DNA from: Motiliproteus sp036960175
GTDB lineage: Bacteria > Pseudomonadota > Gammaproteobacteria > Pseudomonadales > Balneatricaceae
Length of the DNA: 64,000 nt
Direction of reading: 5' to 3'
Assembly: GCA_036960175.1 (NCBI GenBank)
Contig: JBALWH010000001.1
Span: 175,814 to 239,813 of the forward strand
The notes under the pieces: generated by a model
Told to the model about the DNA's origin: nothing
What the model saw: the letters and a program-made list of their open reading frames with translations, nothing else
The model's database searches: none
Translations under genes and position numbers: made by a program
In this document: one piece after another, positions 36,583 through 44,195 of the stretch
How positions within the stretch are numbered: position 1 is the stretch's first letter
How the letters are laid out: every line of letters begins with the position of its first letter

Positions 36583-36903
36583 ATGCAGATCGGCCCTGCC
36601 GTCAATTTTAACAACAGCGTTAATCGCCAGGGTCTGCAGAACCCTGCGGGTTTTCGGCCCGGTTCGCAACAGCATTCTTCAGCACCAGAAACTCCTACAG
36701 AAGCCCCTCAGTCCACATCGTTTAGCGACTTTATACAGGCCGCTGAGCAAAGTGCTCAGGCTCGTGAAAAGAGTGAATTCTATAGCATGGAGCGGAACTT
36801 GCCCTTTAGTGGCCAGGAAGCCCTGAATAGTTATCGCTTTACTTCTCAATTGCCATTCCAGAGTGAGTCATCACAGCTGGTGGGCGTCGATATTTACGTC
36901 TAA
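36583..36903 (+). CDS. Small hypothetical protein upstream of rsmJ
   Basis: A 106-residue protein with a low-complexity Gln/Pro/Ser/Thr-rich first half and a conserved-looking end (FSDFIQAAEQSAQAREKSEFY, then ALNSYRFTSQLP and GVDIYV). Similar short proteins with a YxxxxxLP...GVDxYV end occur in Shewanella and Pseudomonas, to my recollection. Function unknown; no membrane segment. It lies 15 bp before rsmJ and is likely cotranscribed with it. Confidence 0.6.
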   Translation: MQIGPAVNFNNSVNRQGLQNPAGFRPGSQQHSSAPETPTEAPQSTSFSDFIQAAEQSAQAREKSEFYSMERNLPFSGQEALNSYRFTSQLPFQSESSQLVGVDIYV

Positions 36904-36918
36904 CTCTTGGTTTTAACG

Positions 36919-37728
36919 ATGACGACTAATCAGTTGGCAAAGCAGCTGGTGGTTATTCCTGGGTCTGAGGCATATGTAGCCAAAGCCTCGGAATATGCCA
37001 CTCAACTGGGTGTTGATATCGCTGCCGTTGCATCGCTCCCCGAGTCCATGGATCAAGTCCCTTTTGCGCTTATCTGTGATGCTAGCGGTATCAGTGTGGT
37101 GCAGACCGGACCTAAGGCTCCGGGAGCGGTAAAAGTCGATTTCGTCACCGGTGCAGTCGCCCATCGACGTCGTTTCGGTGGCGGTGCAGGACAACAGATT
37201 GCCAAGGCTGTGGGGATCAAGCCAGGCATTCGTCCCAGAGTGGCGGATGTTACTGCGGGTTTGGGTCGGGATAGCTTTGTATTAGCAACACTGGGATGTG
37301 AGGTCACGCTGGTCGAACGTTCTGCGGTTATTGCTATGTTGCTACAAGACGGGCTCGATCGTGGTGTTAGGGATGCCGAAGTGTACGACATTCTTAGTCG
37401 TATGAGTCTTGTCGCGGATGAAGGCGTCAATTATCTGAATACGCAGATAGGGATGGAGCAAGCACCGGAAGTGGTCTATCTAGATCCAATGTTTCCCCAT
37501 AGCAATAAAAGTGCCGAAGTAAAAAAGGAAATGCGCCTGTTCCGACTGCTGATTGGTGACGACACTGATACTGCCGAGCTGTTAGCGGCGGCCCTGGCGG
37601 CGGCCAAAAATCGGGTTGTGGTTAAGCGGCCTCGTAAGGCGCCTCCTATTAGCGGCCCTGCCCCAAGTTTCAAGATCGAAGGGAAGTCAGGCCGTTTCGA
37701 TATATATGCATTGAAAAAGCTGGTTTGA
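36919..37728 (+). CDS. rsmJ: 16S rRNA m2G1516 methyltransferase RsmJ
   Basis: A 269-residue SAM-dependent methyltransferase acting on G1516 of 16S rRNA. The N-terminal region has KAPGAVKVDFVTGAVAHRRRFGGG, the SAM motif is VADVTAGLGRDSFVLATLGC, followed by VTLVERS and the catalytic-type V-Y-L-D-P-M-F-P-H. The ATG at 36919 is preferred to a TTG four codons upstream. Confidence 0.95.
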   Translation: MTTNQLAKQLVVIPGSEAYVAKASEYATQLGVDIAAVASLPESMDQVPFALICDASGISVVQTGPKAPGAVKVDFVTGAVAHRRRFGGGAGQQIAKAVGIKPGIRPRVADVTAGLGRDSFVLATLGCEVTLVERSAVIAMLLQDGLDRGVRDAEVYDILSRMSLVADEGVNYLNTQIGMEQAPEVVYLDPMFPHSNKSAEVKKEMRLFRLLIGDDTDTAELLAAALAAAKNRVVVKRPRKAPPISGPAPSFKIEGKSGRFDIYALKKLV

Positions 37729-37755
37729 TCCACCACTGAGGCCTGTTTCTAATCA

Positions 37756-37968
37756 TCAATAGTGTGGGGGAGGCGGTTCATCTGCCGTCCCAGAGCCTGA
37801 ATCCTGAGAGGAGCTTGTTAGCTGTTTGTTGATGATTTTAACCATTTGGGTGAGGTCATCAATTTGACGTTGTTGTCTCGCCACGGTGTCACTCAGCTGC
37901 TCTATGCTATCGTCCTGAAACGCCAAGCGGCTTTCCAGTTCAATGATTTGCTCGTCGGAAGCGGTCAC
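37756..37968 (-). CDS. slyX: SlyX family protein
   Basis: A 70-residue coiled-coil protein of unknown function. IIELESRLAFQDDSIEQLSDTVARQQRQIDDL and the C-terminal PPPHY are diagnostic for SlyX. The start is a GTG at 37968 with AGGAG 9 bases upstream. It is convergent with rsmJ; slyD is far away at 2.9 kb. Confidence 0.93.
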   Translation of the reverse strand: MTASDEQIIELESRLAFQDDSIEQLSDTVARQQRQIDDLTQMVKIINKQLTSSSQDSGSGTADEPPPPHY

Positions 37969-38234
37969 TGCAATAAACTCCTGAACCTTAAAATATACTA
38001 GGCAAACAATATTAACCTATTGAATCTTTTACTGGTAATGGGTATATAGAGGGGATGCCCTATCGGTTTTCGAAATTTACGCTGTGCATCCTAATATTTT
38101 TACATCTGATGTAGAGGGGTTTTGAGTAGTTTGAGGGCTATTAATTCTTTGAATTAATTAGTATATAGCTCACGGATCATAGGTGTCTGAGAGTTTTTTT
38201 ATTTTTAACACATTCAATACCAGAGAAGTTCATA

Positions 38235-38663
38235 ATGAAAACAAAGACAATAACATTAAGCGTCATCTACAGTTTGATTGCGTCAGTCGCCGCCGCGTTT
38301 GTTTTGGTATCCAGTGCCGGTCTTCCCGCTGAAAGTAAGCTGGTGGCTGGAGGTATCGTATTTGTACTCTGTCTGATCAGTTGTTTGTTGACGGCCAGTG
38401 GTAATTCATCAGAGTCCGATGATATGTATATCAGCGAAGAGGATGATGAAAATGATGACCGTGAAGGTGGACTTGTTAAGTGGTTTAACGTAACCAAAGG
38501 ATTTGGCTTTATCACCCGTGATCAAGGCGACGATGTGTTTGTACATTTTCGCTCTATTCGTGGCACTGGACATCGCTCCTTGTCTGAAGGCCAGCGGGTA
38601 AAGTTTGAAGTCGTAGAAAGCGATAAAGGACTGCAGGCCGAGGACGTATCCATCGTTCGCTAA
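38235..38663 (+). CDS. Membrane-anchored cold-shock-domain protein
   Basis: A 142-residue protein. Residues 1-55 hold two hydrophobic helices (VIYSLIASVAAAFVLVSSA and LVAGGIVFVLCLISCLLTAS), then an acidic linker (SEEDDENDD), then a C-terminal cold-shock domain (~77-142) with RNP1-like KGFGFITRD and RNP2-like DVFVHFRSI. The RNA- or DNA-binding domain would face the cytoplasm. CSD proteins with membrane segments exist in gammaproteobacteria, but the role is not known. A strong hairpin follows the gene. Confidence 0.85.
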   Translation: MKTKTITLSVIYSLIASVAAAFVLVSSAGLPAESKLVAGGIVFVLCLISCLLTASGNSSESDDMYISEEDDENDDREGGLVKWFNVTKGFGFITRDQGDDVFVHFRSIRGTGHRSLSEGQRVKFEVVESDKGLQAEDVSIVR

Positions 38664-38675
38664 GCAGTCTCTTAC

Positions 38676-38700
38676 AGGTGCGGCAGCCGCTGCCGCACCT
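38676..38700. terminator. Strong hairpin between two convergent genes
   Basis: AGGTGCGGCAG and CTGCCGCACCT form an 11-bp perfect stem around CCG. Neither side has a real U-run, so it may act as a transcript-end or stability element rather than a classical terminator. Its last base is the last base of the DsbA-like stop codon. Confidence 0.5.
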
Positions 38701-39365
38701 TATTCGCTTCCCATCAGTCCTATCCCCAGCCCTTCCATCCTAGCCAGTAACTGATTTGCCTCTGTATACCCCTGAGACAACCACTCAAATGTTTTTCCGT
38801 TGAACCATAGCAAACAGGGAAATCCCTGAATCCCCAGTGCGTCTTTATAACTCAGGTGTTGCTGCAGTAGAGTTTCGGTTGCGGGGGATAAGAGCCTGTC
38901 TCGGTAGGCTGCTGGATTTAAACCGATAGCTTCCGCCAGCCCCACCAAGACCTCGGTATCAGATGGGTTGTTAGCATTCAGATAATAGCCTTGCTGGATG
39001 GCCTCGATCATTTCATCACTTCTATCCGTAAGCTGTTCTCCAGCCGCTATAACCGCACGACAAGCGTTGTAAGTTGAGCGGCGGGGAGTGTTAGTTGTCC
39101 AGAAATCGTAATTGAACTGAGCTCCAGTACGGCCTTCAATATGCTGCCATATCTGTTTGATCTGCTGTTGCATGGCTTCAGGCATAGGTTCGGTAGAGTC
39201 GGGGGCTAATCCTCCCAGAAGGGTGTGGCATGGAATACTGCTAGGTAGTTTTGTTTTCAATTCCCGCAAAGCTGGGGCGAAAGCCCAGCACCAACTGCAC
39301 ATTGGGTCCATCACATAGATCAGGCAGGGAGATAAAGGGGGGGAGCTAAAATCGCGATACAGCAT
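38700..39365 (-). CDS. DsbA-family thioredoxin-fold protein
   Basis: A 221-residue thioredoxin-like protein with the redox motif C-S-W-C in DPMCSWCWAFAPALREL near the N-terminus and the cis-proline region GIQGFPCLLWF at the end. The intervening helical insert is as in the FrnE/DsbA-like group. There is no signal peptide, so unlike true DsbA it should be cytosolic, perhaps an isomerase or oxidoreductase. It is divergent from the first tRNA-fMet promoter. Confidence 0.85.
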   Translation of the reverse strand: MLYRDFSSPPLSPCLIYVMDPMCSWCWAFAPALRELKTKLPSSIPCHTLLGGLAPDSTEPMPEAMQQQIKQIWQHIEGRTGAQFNYDFWTTNTPRRSTYNACRAVIAAGEQLTDRSDEMIEAIQQGYYLNANNPSDTEVLVGLAEAIGLNPAAYRDRLLSPATETLLQQHLSYKDALGIQGFPCLLWFNGKTFEWLSQGYTEANQLLARMEGLGIGLMGSE

Positions 39366-39393
39366 ATTATTCCGGTCTTATTAAGTATTAGTA

Positions 39394-39422
39394 TTGACAG
39401 GCTATGACAATATCAATACGAT
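39394..39422 (+). promoter_or_regulatory. Promoter of the first tRNA-fMet gene
   Basis: TTGACA (39394-39399), 17-bp spacer, TACGAT (39417-39422), then a GC-containing discriminator and the tRNA 14 bp further. The -35 matches sigma-70 exactly. Confidence 0.85.
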
Positions 39423-39435
39423 GCCTGCCTGTCGA

Positions 39436-39512
<77 letters not shown>

Positions 39513-39522
39513 TCGACAACAG

Positions 39523-39560
39523 AAGCCAAATCAAGCACTTGCTTGATTTGGCTTTTTTAG
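39523..39560 (+). terminator. Terminator after tRNA-fMet copy 1
   Basis: AAGCCAAATCAAGC pairs with GCTTGATTTGGCTT (14 bp) around ACTT and is followed by a T-run. Confidence 0.93.
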
Positions 39561-39644
39561 TTTTTGGGCTGTATGAATTCCCTGTGCCCTATTTTCCCCT
39601 GTCTCTCCAAGGCTCATTAACACTACATAAACATAACGACCGTA

Positions 39645-39738
39645 AAGGTGCCTTTGGTTATCTTTTTTGTTGGATATCCATCAGTGCTATTGCGCCGGCT
39701 TTAACCAGCTATCCAGTTGCTGAAGGTCGTTTGGGCTT
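39645..39738 (-). pseudogene. Duplicated 3' end of tolC with part of its terminator
   Basis: On the minus strand 39687-39738 encodes SPNDLQQLDSWLKPAQ and a stop, nearly identical to the tolC end at 41315-41366 (about six differences in 52 bases). AAGGTGCCTTTG of the tolC terminator is also present at 39645-39656 with the same spacing (30-31 bp) to the stop. The rest of tolC is absent. It sits between the two tRNA-fMet copies. Confidence 0.9.
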
Positions 39739-39752
39739 CTTAAATATTAGTG

Positions 39753-39781
39753 TTGACAGTGTATGACAATATCAATACGAT
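39753..39781 (+). promoter_or_regulatory. Promoter of the second tRNA-fMet gene
   Basis: TTGACA (39753-39758), 17-bp spacer, TACGAT (39776-39781). It is a near-identical copy of the first promoter, differing only at a few bases, so both genes should be expressed. Confidence 0.85.
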
Positions 39782-39794
39782 GCCTGCCTGTCGA

Positions 39795-39871
<77 letters not shown>

Positions 39872-39880
39872 CATTTCGAG

Positions 39881-39916
39881 AAGCTGAAATTCAGAGATGA
39901 GTTTCAGCTTTTTTCG
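39881..39916 (+). terminator. Terminator after tRNA-fMet copy 2
   Basis: AAGCTGAAA and TTTCAGCTT pair across a 12-base loop and are followed by a T-run. Its sequence is unrelated to the terminator of copy 1. Confidence 0.85.
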
Positions 39917-39922
39917 TTTCAG

Positions 39923-39998
39923 TGGTAGGGATTTATCGTCGGGCTCAGTTCTTTATAAACTCGCGAAGGTGGTAAGTTCAAATATTGCCTGTGCTGCC
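39923..39998 (+). pseudogene. Degenerate third copy of tRNA-fMet
   Basis: Segments TGGTAG, CGTCGGGCTCA, TATAA, GAAGGT, GTAAGTTCAAAT, TTGCC and GCTGCC appear in tRNA-fMet order, but the D-arm 5' part and the acceptor 5' strand are missing and extra bases interrupt both sides of the anticodon loop. It cannot fold as a tRNA. It lies 51 bp after copy 2. Confidence 0.75.
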
Positions 39999-40059
39999 TT
40001 CGATCACGACCCCTGTTATTCAATGAGGGTCAGTGACTTTAGCCAGGAAAAGAATCCAT

Positions 40060-40839
40060 TTAACGAATTTCAGCAATCATTTTTTTGATGGTTGCGGCAT
40101 CTTGGAGCATAGAATTCAGTTCGAGTGCAGCCGTAAGGTTCGGCCGTAACTGTTTTGCCGTTTTGAGTACTTGGATAGCATCATCGTATCGAGACGTACG
40201 TAAGTATATTAATCCTAGAGTGTCTTGCGCATCAGCATACTTGGGAGATAATTTAACCGCAGTTTGGGCCAGTTCCATCGCCTCATTCATATTCTTGCCT
40301 TCTTGCGCAAGAACCCAGGCCAGGTCGTTATACGCTACCGGATATTTGGGATCGATCTTAATGGCGCGCCTGAAGGAATCAATTGCCTTAGCAATATCTT
40401 TCTTTTGGTAGTAAAGCAATCCCAGTCGTATATAGACTTCCATATATTTCGGATCGGCGCTAATTGTCCCTTCGTAGGCCTCGATGGCTGCCGGCATATT
40501 TCCTTTCAATGCATAGACATCTGCTTTGCTCTTGGTCGCTATAATAAATTTTGGATTGATTTTCAGCGCCGCGTCGAATTCGGCTAATGCTTGGCTATAG
40601 CGCTGCTTACTTGCGTATGTTAATCCCATGGTATGGGGCGCTTCTGGGTTGTTCGGTGCGTTGTTCTTCCACTGCTGTAGCACTGCAATCGATTTTTTCA
40701 ATGAGCCGGAAACGAGATGATACTCGGCCAGTTGTAGGTAACCTATGCCCTGCTTGGGAGCGATCTTGTTGAATTCTCTTTTAGCATCATGTCTGAGAAT
40801 ATCAAAACCAGTACCAACGGGGCTTCTTCTAATTCGAAT
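40060..40839 (-). pseudogene. 5'-truncated TPR-repeat protein gene
   Basis: The frame is open from an in-frame stop at 40840-40842 and contains no ATG before residue ~85; the earliest usable codon is a TTG at 40701. About 259 codons encode at least five TPRs (GLTYASKQRYSQALAEFDAAL, EAYEGTISADPKYMEVYIRLG, DSFRRAIKIDPKYPVAYNDLAW and so on). It resembles the C-terminal half of long TPR proteins such as the PEP-CTERM-associated PrsT lipoproteins. No signal peptide is present. It is best read as a headless remnant, although translation from the TTG cannot be excluded. Confidence 0.65.
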
Positions 40840-40842
40840 TCA

Positions 40843-41256
40843 GCGTCCAGTAGAGTGGGTTGCTAATCCAAAGAGTCCCCCGGAGTTATACGCTAGGTCC
40901 TAGTAAGCTAGTCATTGCGATTTTAAGTGCCAGCTATACCAACATTAGGCCTTTAAAAAAATGTTTAGTTATAGCCAAGTACATAGCAGCGTTCTTGGGG
41001 ATGAACCGTCTTACTAGAGCCTGTGGTGCTGTGTTTAGTCTGGCTCAGGGGGCAGGATCCCCGAGTCTCTATATTTAGCTGTTTTTCTTTTGGATTAATC
41101 TCTATCTGAAACATGGAGGTGTCCTAAAATGTCTGCGTTAGAACCACTATAGGGAGGTGGGGTGAGGGTTCCCAATGAGCCTGCTTGATAGTGGTTATGC
41201 GTGGCAGTTATGGAACGTATTGGAGTAGATGTAAGCGGCCATGGGAAAAGTGGCTG
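40843..41256. other. Intergenic stretch between the TPR remnant and tolC
   Basis: No gene is recognised. The sequence looks patchy, and it sits inside the rearranged tRNA/tolC locus. Confidence 0.4.
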
Positions 41257-41287
41257 ACAAAAAAAGGCACCCGAAGGTGCCTTTGTT
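41257..41287 (-). terminator. Terminator after tolC
   Basis: On the minus strand AAAGGCACC and GGTGCCTTT pair around TTCG and are followed by seven T. A partial copy of this element occurs at 39645. Confidence 0.92.
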
Positions 41288-41314
41288 AAAGTAGCTGGCG
41301 ATGTCAGCGTCAGT

Positions 41315-42607
41315 TTATTGCGCTGGCTTTAACCAGCTATCCAGTTGCTGCAGGTCGTCCGGACTTAAGGTGCCCAGAGATTCCTTAAATAAGATCTGAT
41401 TGAGTACGAAGGTATAGCGTGCGGTTTCGTAGTCGCGTATGGCCTCAAAGACTCGGCGCTCTGCTTCCAGTACGTCAACGATATTACGGGTTCCTACGCT
41501 GTAGCCTGCTTCAGTGGCCTCTAGTGCTGTTTCTGTAGAGGTGATGGTCTGCTTACGGGCAGCGACTGAATCTACGTCTGTCTCAATATCACGGTACAGT
41601 GAGCGGGTTTGTTGTATCACCTGCCGCTTGGTGTCTTCCAGAGTCTGGGTGGATGCGTCCCAGCGCAGAAACGACTCGCGGATCTGTGAGCTGGTGCGTC
41701 CGCCTTGATAAAGGGGAAGGTTAAAATTAAGGCCGATAAAGCCACTATCGACATCACTGCCGGTGGAGTTGATGTCAGTTTGACCATAGCTGGCAACCAG
41801 ATCAACGGTTGGCTTGTGACGAGATTCCGTTGCTCGCCGAGTTTCCAGTGAGGCATCGACATCGTATCGGGCGACACGCAGGGATAAGTTTCCATCCAAT
41901 GCTTTATCAACCCAGGGTTGGTATTGCTGGGGTTGCAGCTTTTCTACCGGATAGTTGGCTTTTAATAGATCAATCTTGTCCCAGCTAGAACCAGTCAGGC
42001 GATCTAACGCTTCGAAGCTGTTATCCAGAGCACCTTTGGCAATAATGCGATTGACCCGAGCCAAGTCGTAGCCCGCTTTCGCTTCTTCGACATCAGTAAT
42101 GGCGATCAGTCCTACTTCAAACTGCGCTTCGACCTGTTCCAGTCGGCGTTTAAAAGCGGATTCCTCGGCGACGGTCGTTTCATACACCGTCTGAGCTTGA
42201 AGCACATCCAGATAGTCAGACACGGATCGACGGATCAGGGTTTGCTGAGCCTCGCTGAATTCCACCCCAGCCTTGGCACCGAGAATCTTGCCTGCTTGGA
42301 AATTGAACCAGTTTTCAGCCCGAAATACCGGCTGCGTCAACGCCACTGAATAGCCGTTGCTATTGCCGTCGGTGGAACCATCAGGGTCGCTGTTTCTGTA
42401 GCCAAGATCTGCGGTCATATTGATATCGGGCAACAGGCCGGAACGGCTTTGGTCGCTAATCTCGGCATCAGCTTTACTGGTTGCTCTGGCGATTTTTAAT
42501 TGTGGATCGCTTTCCAGCGCTTGATTGTAAATTTCGGTCAAAGCGCCGGCCTGAGCAGTATTCAGGGTTAAACCCATGGTCAGGGCTAAAATAAGTTGCG
42601 GTTTCAA
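41315..42607 (-). CDS. tolC: TolC family outer membrane channel protein
   Basis: A 430-residue outer-membrane factor with signal peptide (~1-20, ending AQA). It forms the trimeric exit duct for type I secretion and RND or ABC efflux. Internally repeated OEP domains are visible: LPDINMTADLGYR and ALTQPVFRAENWFNFQAGK in the first half, FNLPLYQGGRTSSQIRES and GTRNIVDVLEAERRVFEA in the second. The start is a TTG at 42607 with GGAGG 8 bases upstream. No inner-membrane transporter or adaptor is adjacent. Confidence 0.94.
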   Translation of the reverse strand: MKPQLILALTMGLTLNTAQAGALTEIYNQALESDPQLKIARATSKADAEISDQSRSGLLPDINMTADLGYRNSDPDGSTDGNSNGYSVALTQPVFRAENWFNFQAGKILGAKAGVEFSEAQQTLIRRSVSDYLDVLQAQTVYETTVAEESAFKRRLEQVEAQFEVGLIAITDVEEAKAGYDLARVNRIIAKGALDNSFEALDRLTGSSWDKIDLLKANYPVEKLQPQQYQPWVDKALDGNLSLRVARYDVDASLETRRATESRHKPTVDLVASYGQTDINSTGSDVDSGFIGLNFNLPLYQGGRTSSQIRESFLRWDASTQTLEDTKRQVIQQTRSLYRDIETDVDSVAARKQTITSTETALEATEAGYSVGTRNIVDVLEAERRVFEAIRDYETARYTFVLNQILFKESLGTLSPDDLQQLDSWLKPAQ

Positions 42608-43013
42608 GTTTATGCCTCCAGTGCATCAACAGGGTAACGCGGTAAATCAGGAGTAGAATTCAGATCAGTATTAATCTTGTCCCGATGGAAATTGTTAACA
42701 ACGATAGCATCGAATGGACCTTGTTAGTTACCCCATTGTTCCGCTGCCAAAATTAAAAAAACCTTCAGTTTACAATAGTTCATATCAGCTAGGGGTCAAA
42801 CGACTATCAATGCAGTGAGTTTGTCAGATCTGGGTCGATTTCCTAGGGAGCTAACTTCAAAGCAGCGGGAAAGTTACAGCAAATAAGCCTCGTCGCATTA
42901 TGAATAGTAAGAATTACTGATATAAGGCAAAGCTATTTCCGGTTTTGGTCATTATCATATGAAATACGGAAGTAAGGTTGCAGATAAAAGAAGTCTTCTG
43001 ATGGAGAAGTTCG
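42608..43013. other. tolC upstream region
   Basis: It must hold the minus-strand tolC promoter and the plus-strand promoter of the small gene at 43014. The decamer palindrome TTGTTAACAA lies near 42688. I see no gene. Confidence 0.4.
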
Positions 43014-43229
43014 ATGAACAACTTGCTGATGTATATATTGATTCCCGTGATTATGGTGCCTTATCTGCTCTTGCTGCAAGCCGCTTATATAGTGGTTGAG
43101 CGGGAGGATAAGGTGGCTGAAGAATGGGTTAAGGCCGGAGCTAAATACAATCAGCGCCAGGTTCAGCTGCTGGTGGCTCCAAAGCACAAAAATCGGGCAC
43201 AGGCTGCTAACCATAATCGGGCAGCCTGA
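43014..43229 (+). CDS. Small single-pass membrane protein
   Basis: A 71-residue protein with one N-terminal membrane helix (LLMYILIPVIMVPYLLLLQAAYIVV) and a basic, Gln-rich cytoplasmic-type tail. GGAG lies 7 bases before the ATG. No family is recognised. It is convergent with the liu operon with only 16 bp between stops. Confidence 0.5.
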   Translation: MNNLLMYILIPVIMVPYLLLLQAAYIVVEREDKVAEEWVKAGAKYNQRQVQLLVAPKHKNRAQAANHNRAA

Positions 43230-43245
43230 TTGCGTCACAGACGAG

Positions 43246-44145
43246 CTAGGATAACCGCGCCAGAGCAACTTTTGAACCGTTGCTGCGTTTGAGTTTTGCT
43301 GTAATAAAGCGGCCCGCAGCAATCAGTTTGTCCAGATCTATGCCGCTTTCTATCCCTAATCCATTTAGCAAATAAACCACATCCTCTGTGGCAACGTTTC
43401 CGGATGCGCCTTTGGCGTAGGGGCAGCCCCCAAGTCCTGCTACTGATGCATCGAGCACAGACAGTCCTTCTTCCAGAACTGCGTAAATATTCGCCAGAGC
43501 CTGACCGTAAGTGTCATGAAAGTGTGCCGCTAAAGCGTCCATGGGAATCTGTTTCGCTACCGCAGCTAGCATACGTTTGGCTTTTAAGGGCGTGCCGACT
43601 CCTATGGTATCCCCTAGTGATATTTCATAGCAGCCCATGTCATAGAGCCGGGTTGCTACTTCGGCGACTTTCTGCGGAGAAATCTCTCCTTCGTAGGGGC
43701 AGCCCAGGGTGGTTGAAACGTAGCCGCGTACTCGCAGGCCGTGCTTGATGGCGGTTTCTAGAATCGGCTCAAAGCGGATGAGGCTCTCGTTGATGGAGCA
43801 GTTGATGTTTTTTTGGGTAAAGCTTTCAGAGGCGGCGCCAAACACAGCGACTTCGTCAGCGCCTGCTTCAATGGCGGCTTCGAGGCCTTTGAAGTTGGGG
43901 GTCAGGGCAGCATAAACTACATTGGGTCGACGCTTCAGGGTGGTCATGACCTCTTTGCTGTCAGCCATCTGTGGCACCCATTTGGGGGATACAAAGCTGG
44001 CGGCCTCAATATGGCGAATACCGGCATCGCCTAGCAGCTCAATTAGGGTGACTTTAACCTCGGTGCTGATTAATCCACCCGGTTCGTTTTGCAAACCATC
44101 CCGGGGTCCGACTTCCACCAGTTTCACGCATTGTGGAAAGGCCAC
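43246..44145 (-). CDS. liuE: Hydroxymethylglutaryl-CoA lyase
   Basis: A 299-residue TIM-barrel enzyme that cleaves HMG-CoA to acetyl-CoA and acetoacetate, the last step of leucine/isovalerate degradation. Marks: VKLVEVGPRDGLQNEPG, HIEAASFVSPKWVPQMAD, the metal-binding AAHFHDTYGQALANI and the active-site loop GLGGCPYAKGASGNVATED with its Cys. The start is GTG at 44145. It is the distal gene of the liu operon. Confidence 0.96.
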   Translation of the reverse strand: MAFPQCVKLVEVGPRDGLQNEPGGLISTEVKVTLIELLGDAGIRHIEAASFVSPKWVPQMADSKEVMTTLKRRPNVVYAALTPNFKGLEAAIEAGADEVAVFGAASESFTQKNINCSINESLIRFEPILETAIKHGLRVRGYVSTTLGCPYEGEISPQKVAEVATRLYDMGCYEISLGDTIGVGTPLKAKRMLAAVAKQIPMDALAAHFHDTYGQALANIYAVLEEGLSVLDASVAGLGGCPYAKGASGNVATEDVVYLLNGLGIESGIDLDKLIAAGRFITAKLKRSNGSKVALARLS

Positions 44146-44195
44146 TTAGTTTATCTCCCTGTTTTCATAAAGTAGTAGCAAGCAGCTGTGTATCT

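Noticed and set aside
41100..41180. Possible insertion-sequence end (GGAGGTGTCCTAAAATGTC)
   Set aside because: No transposase fragment or matching inverted end was seen on the other side.
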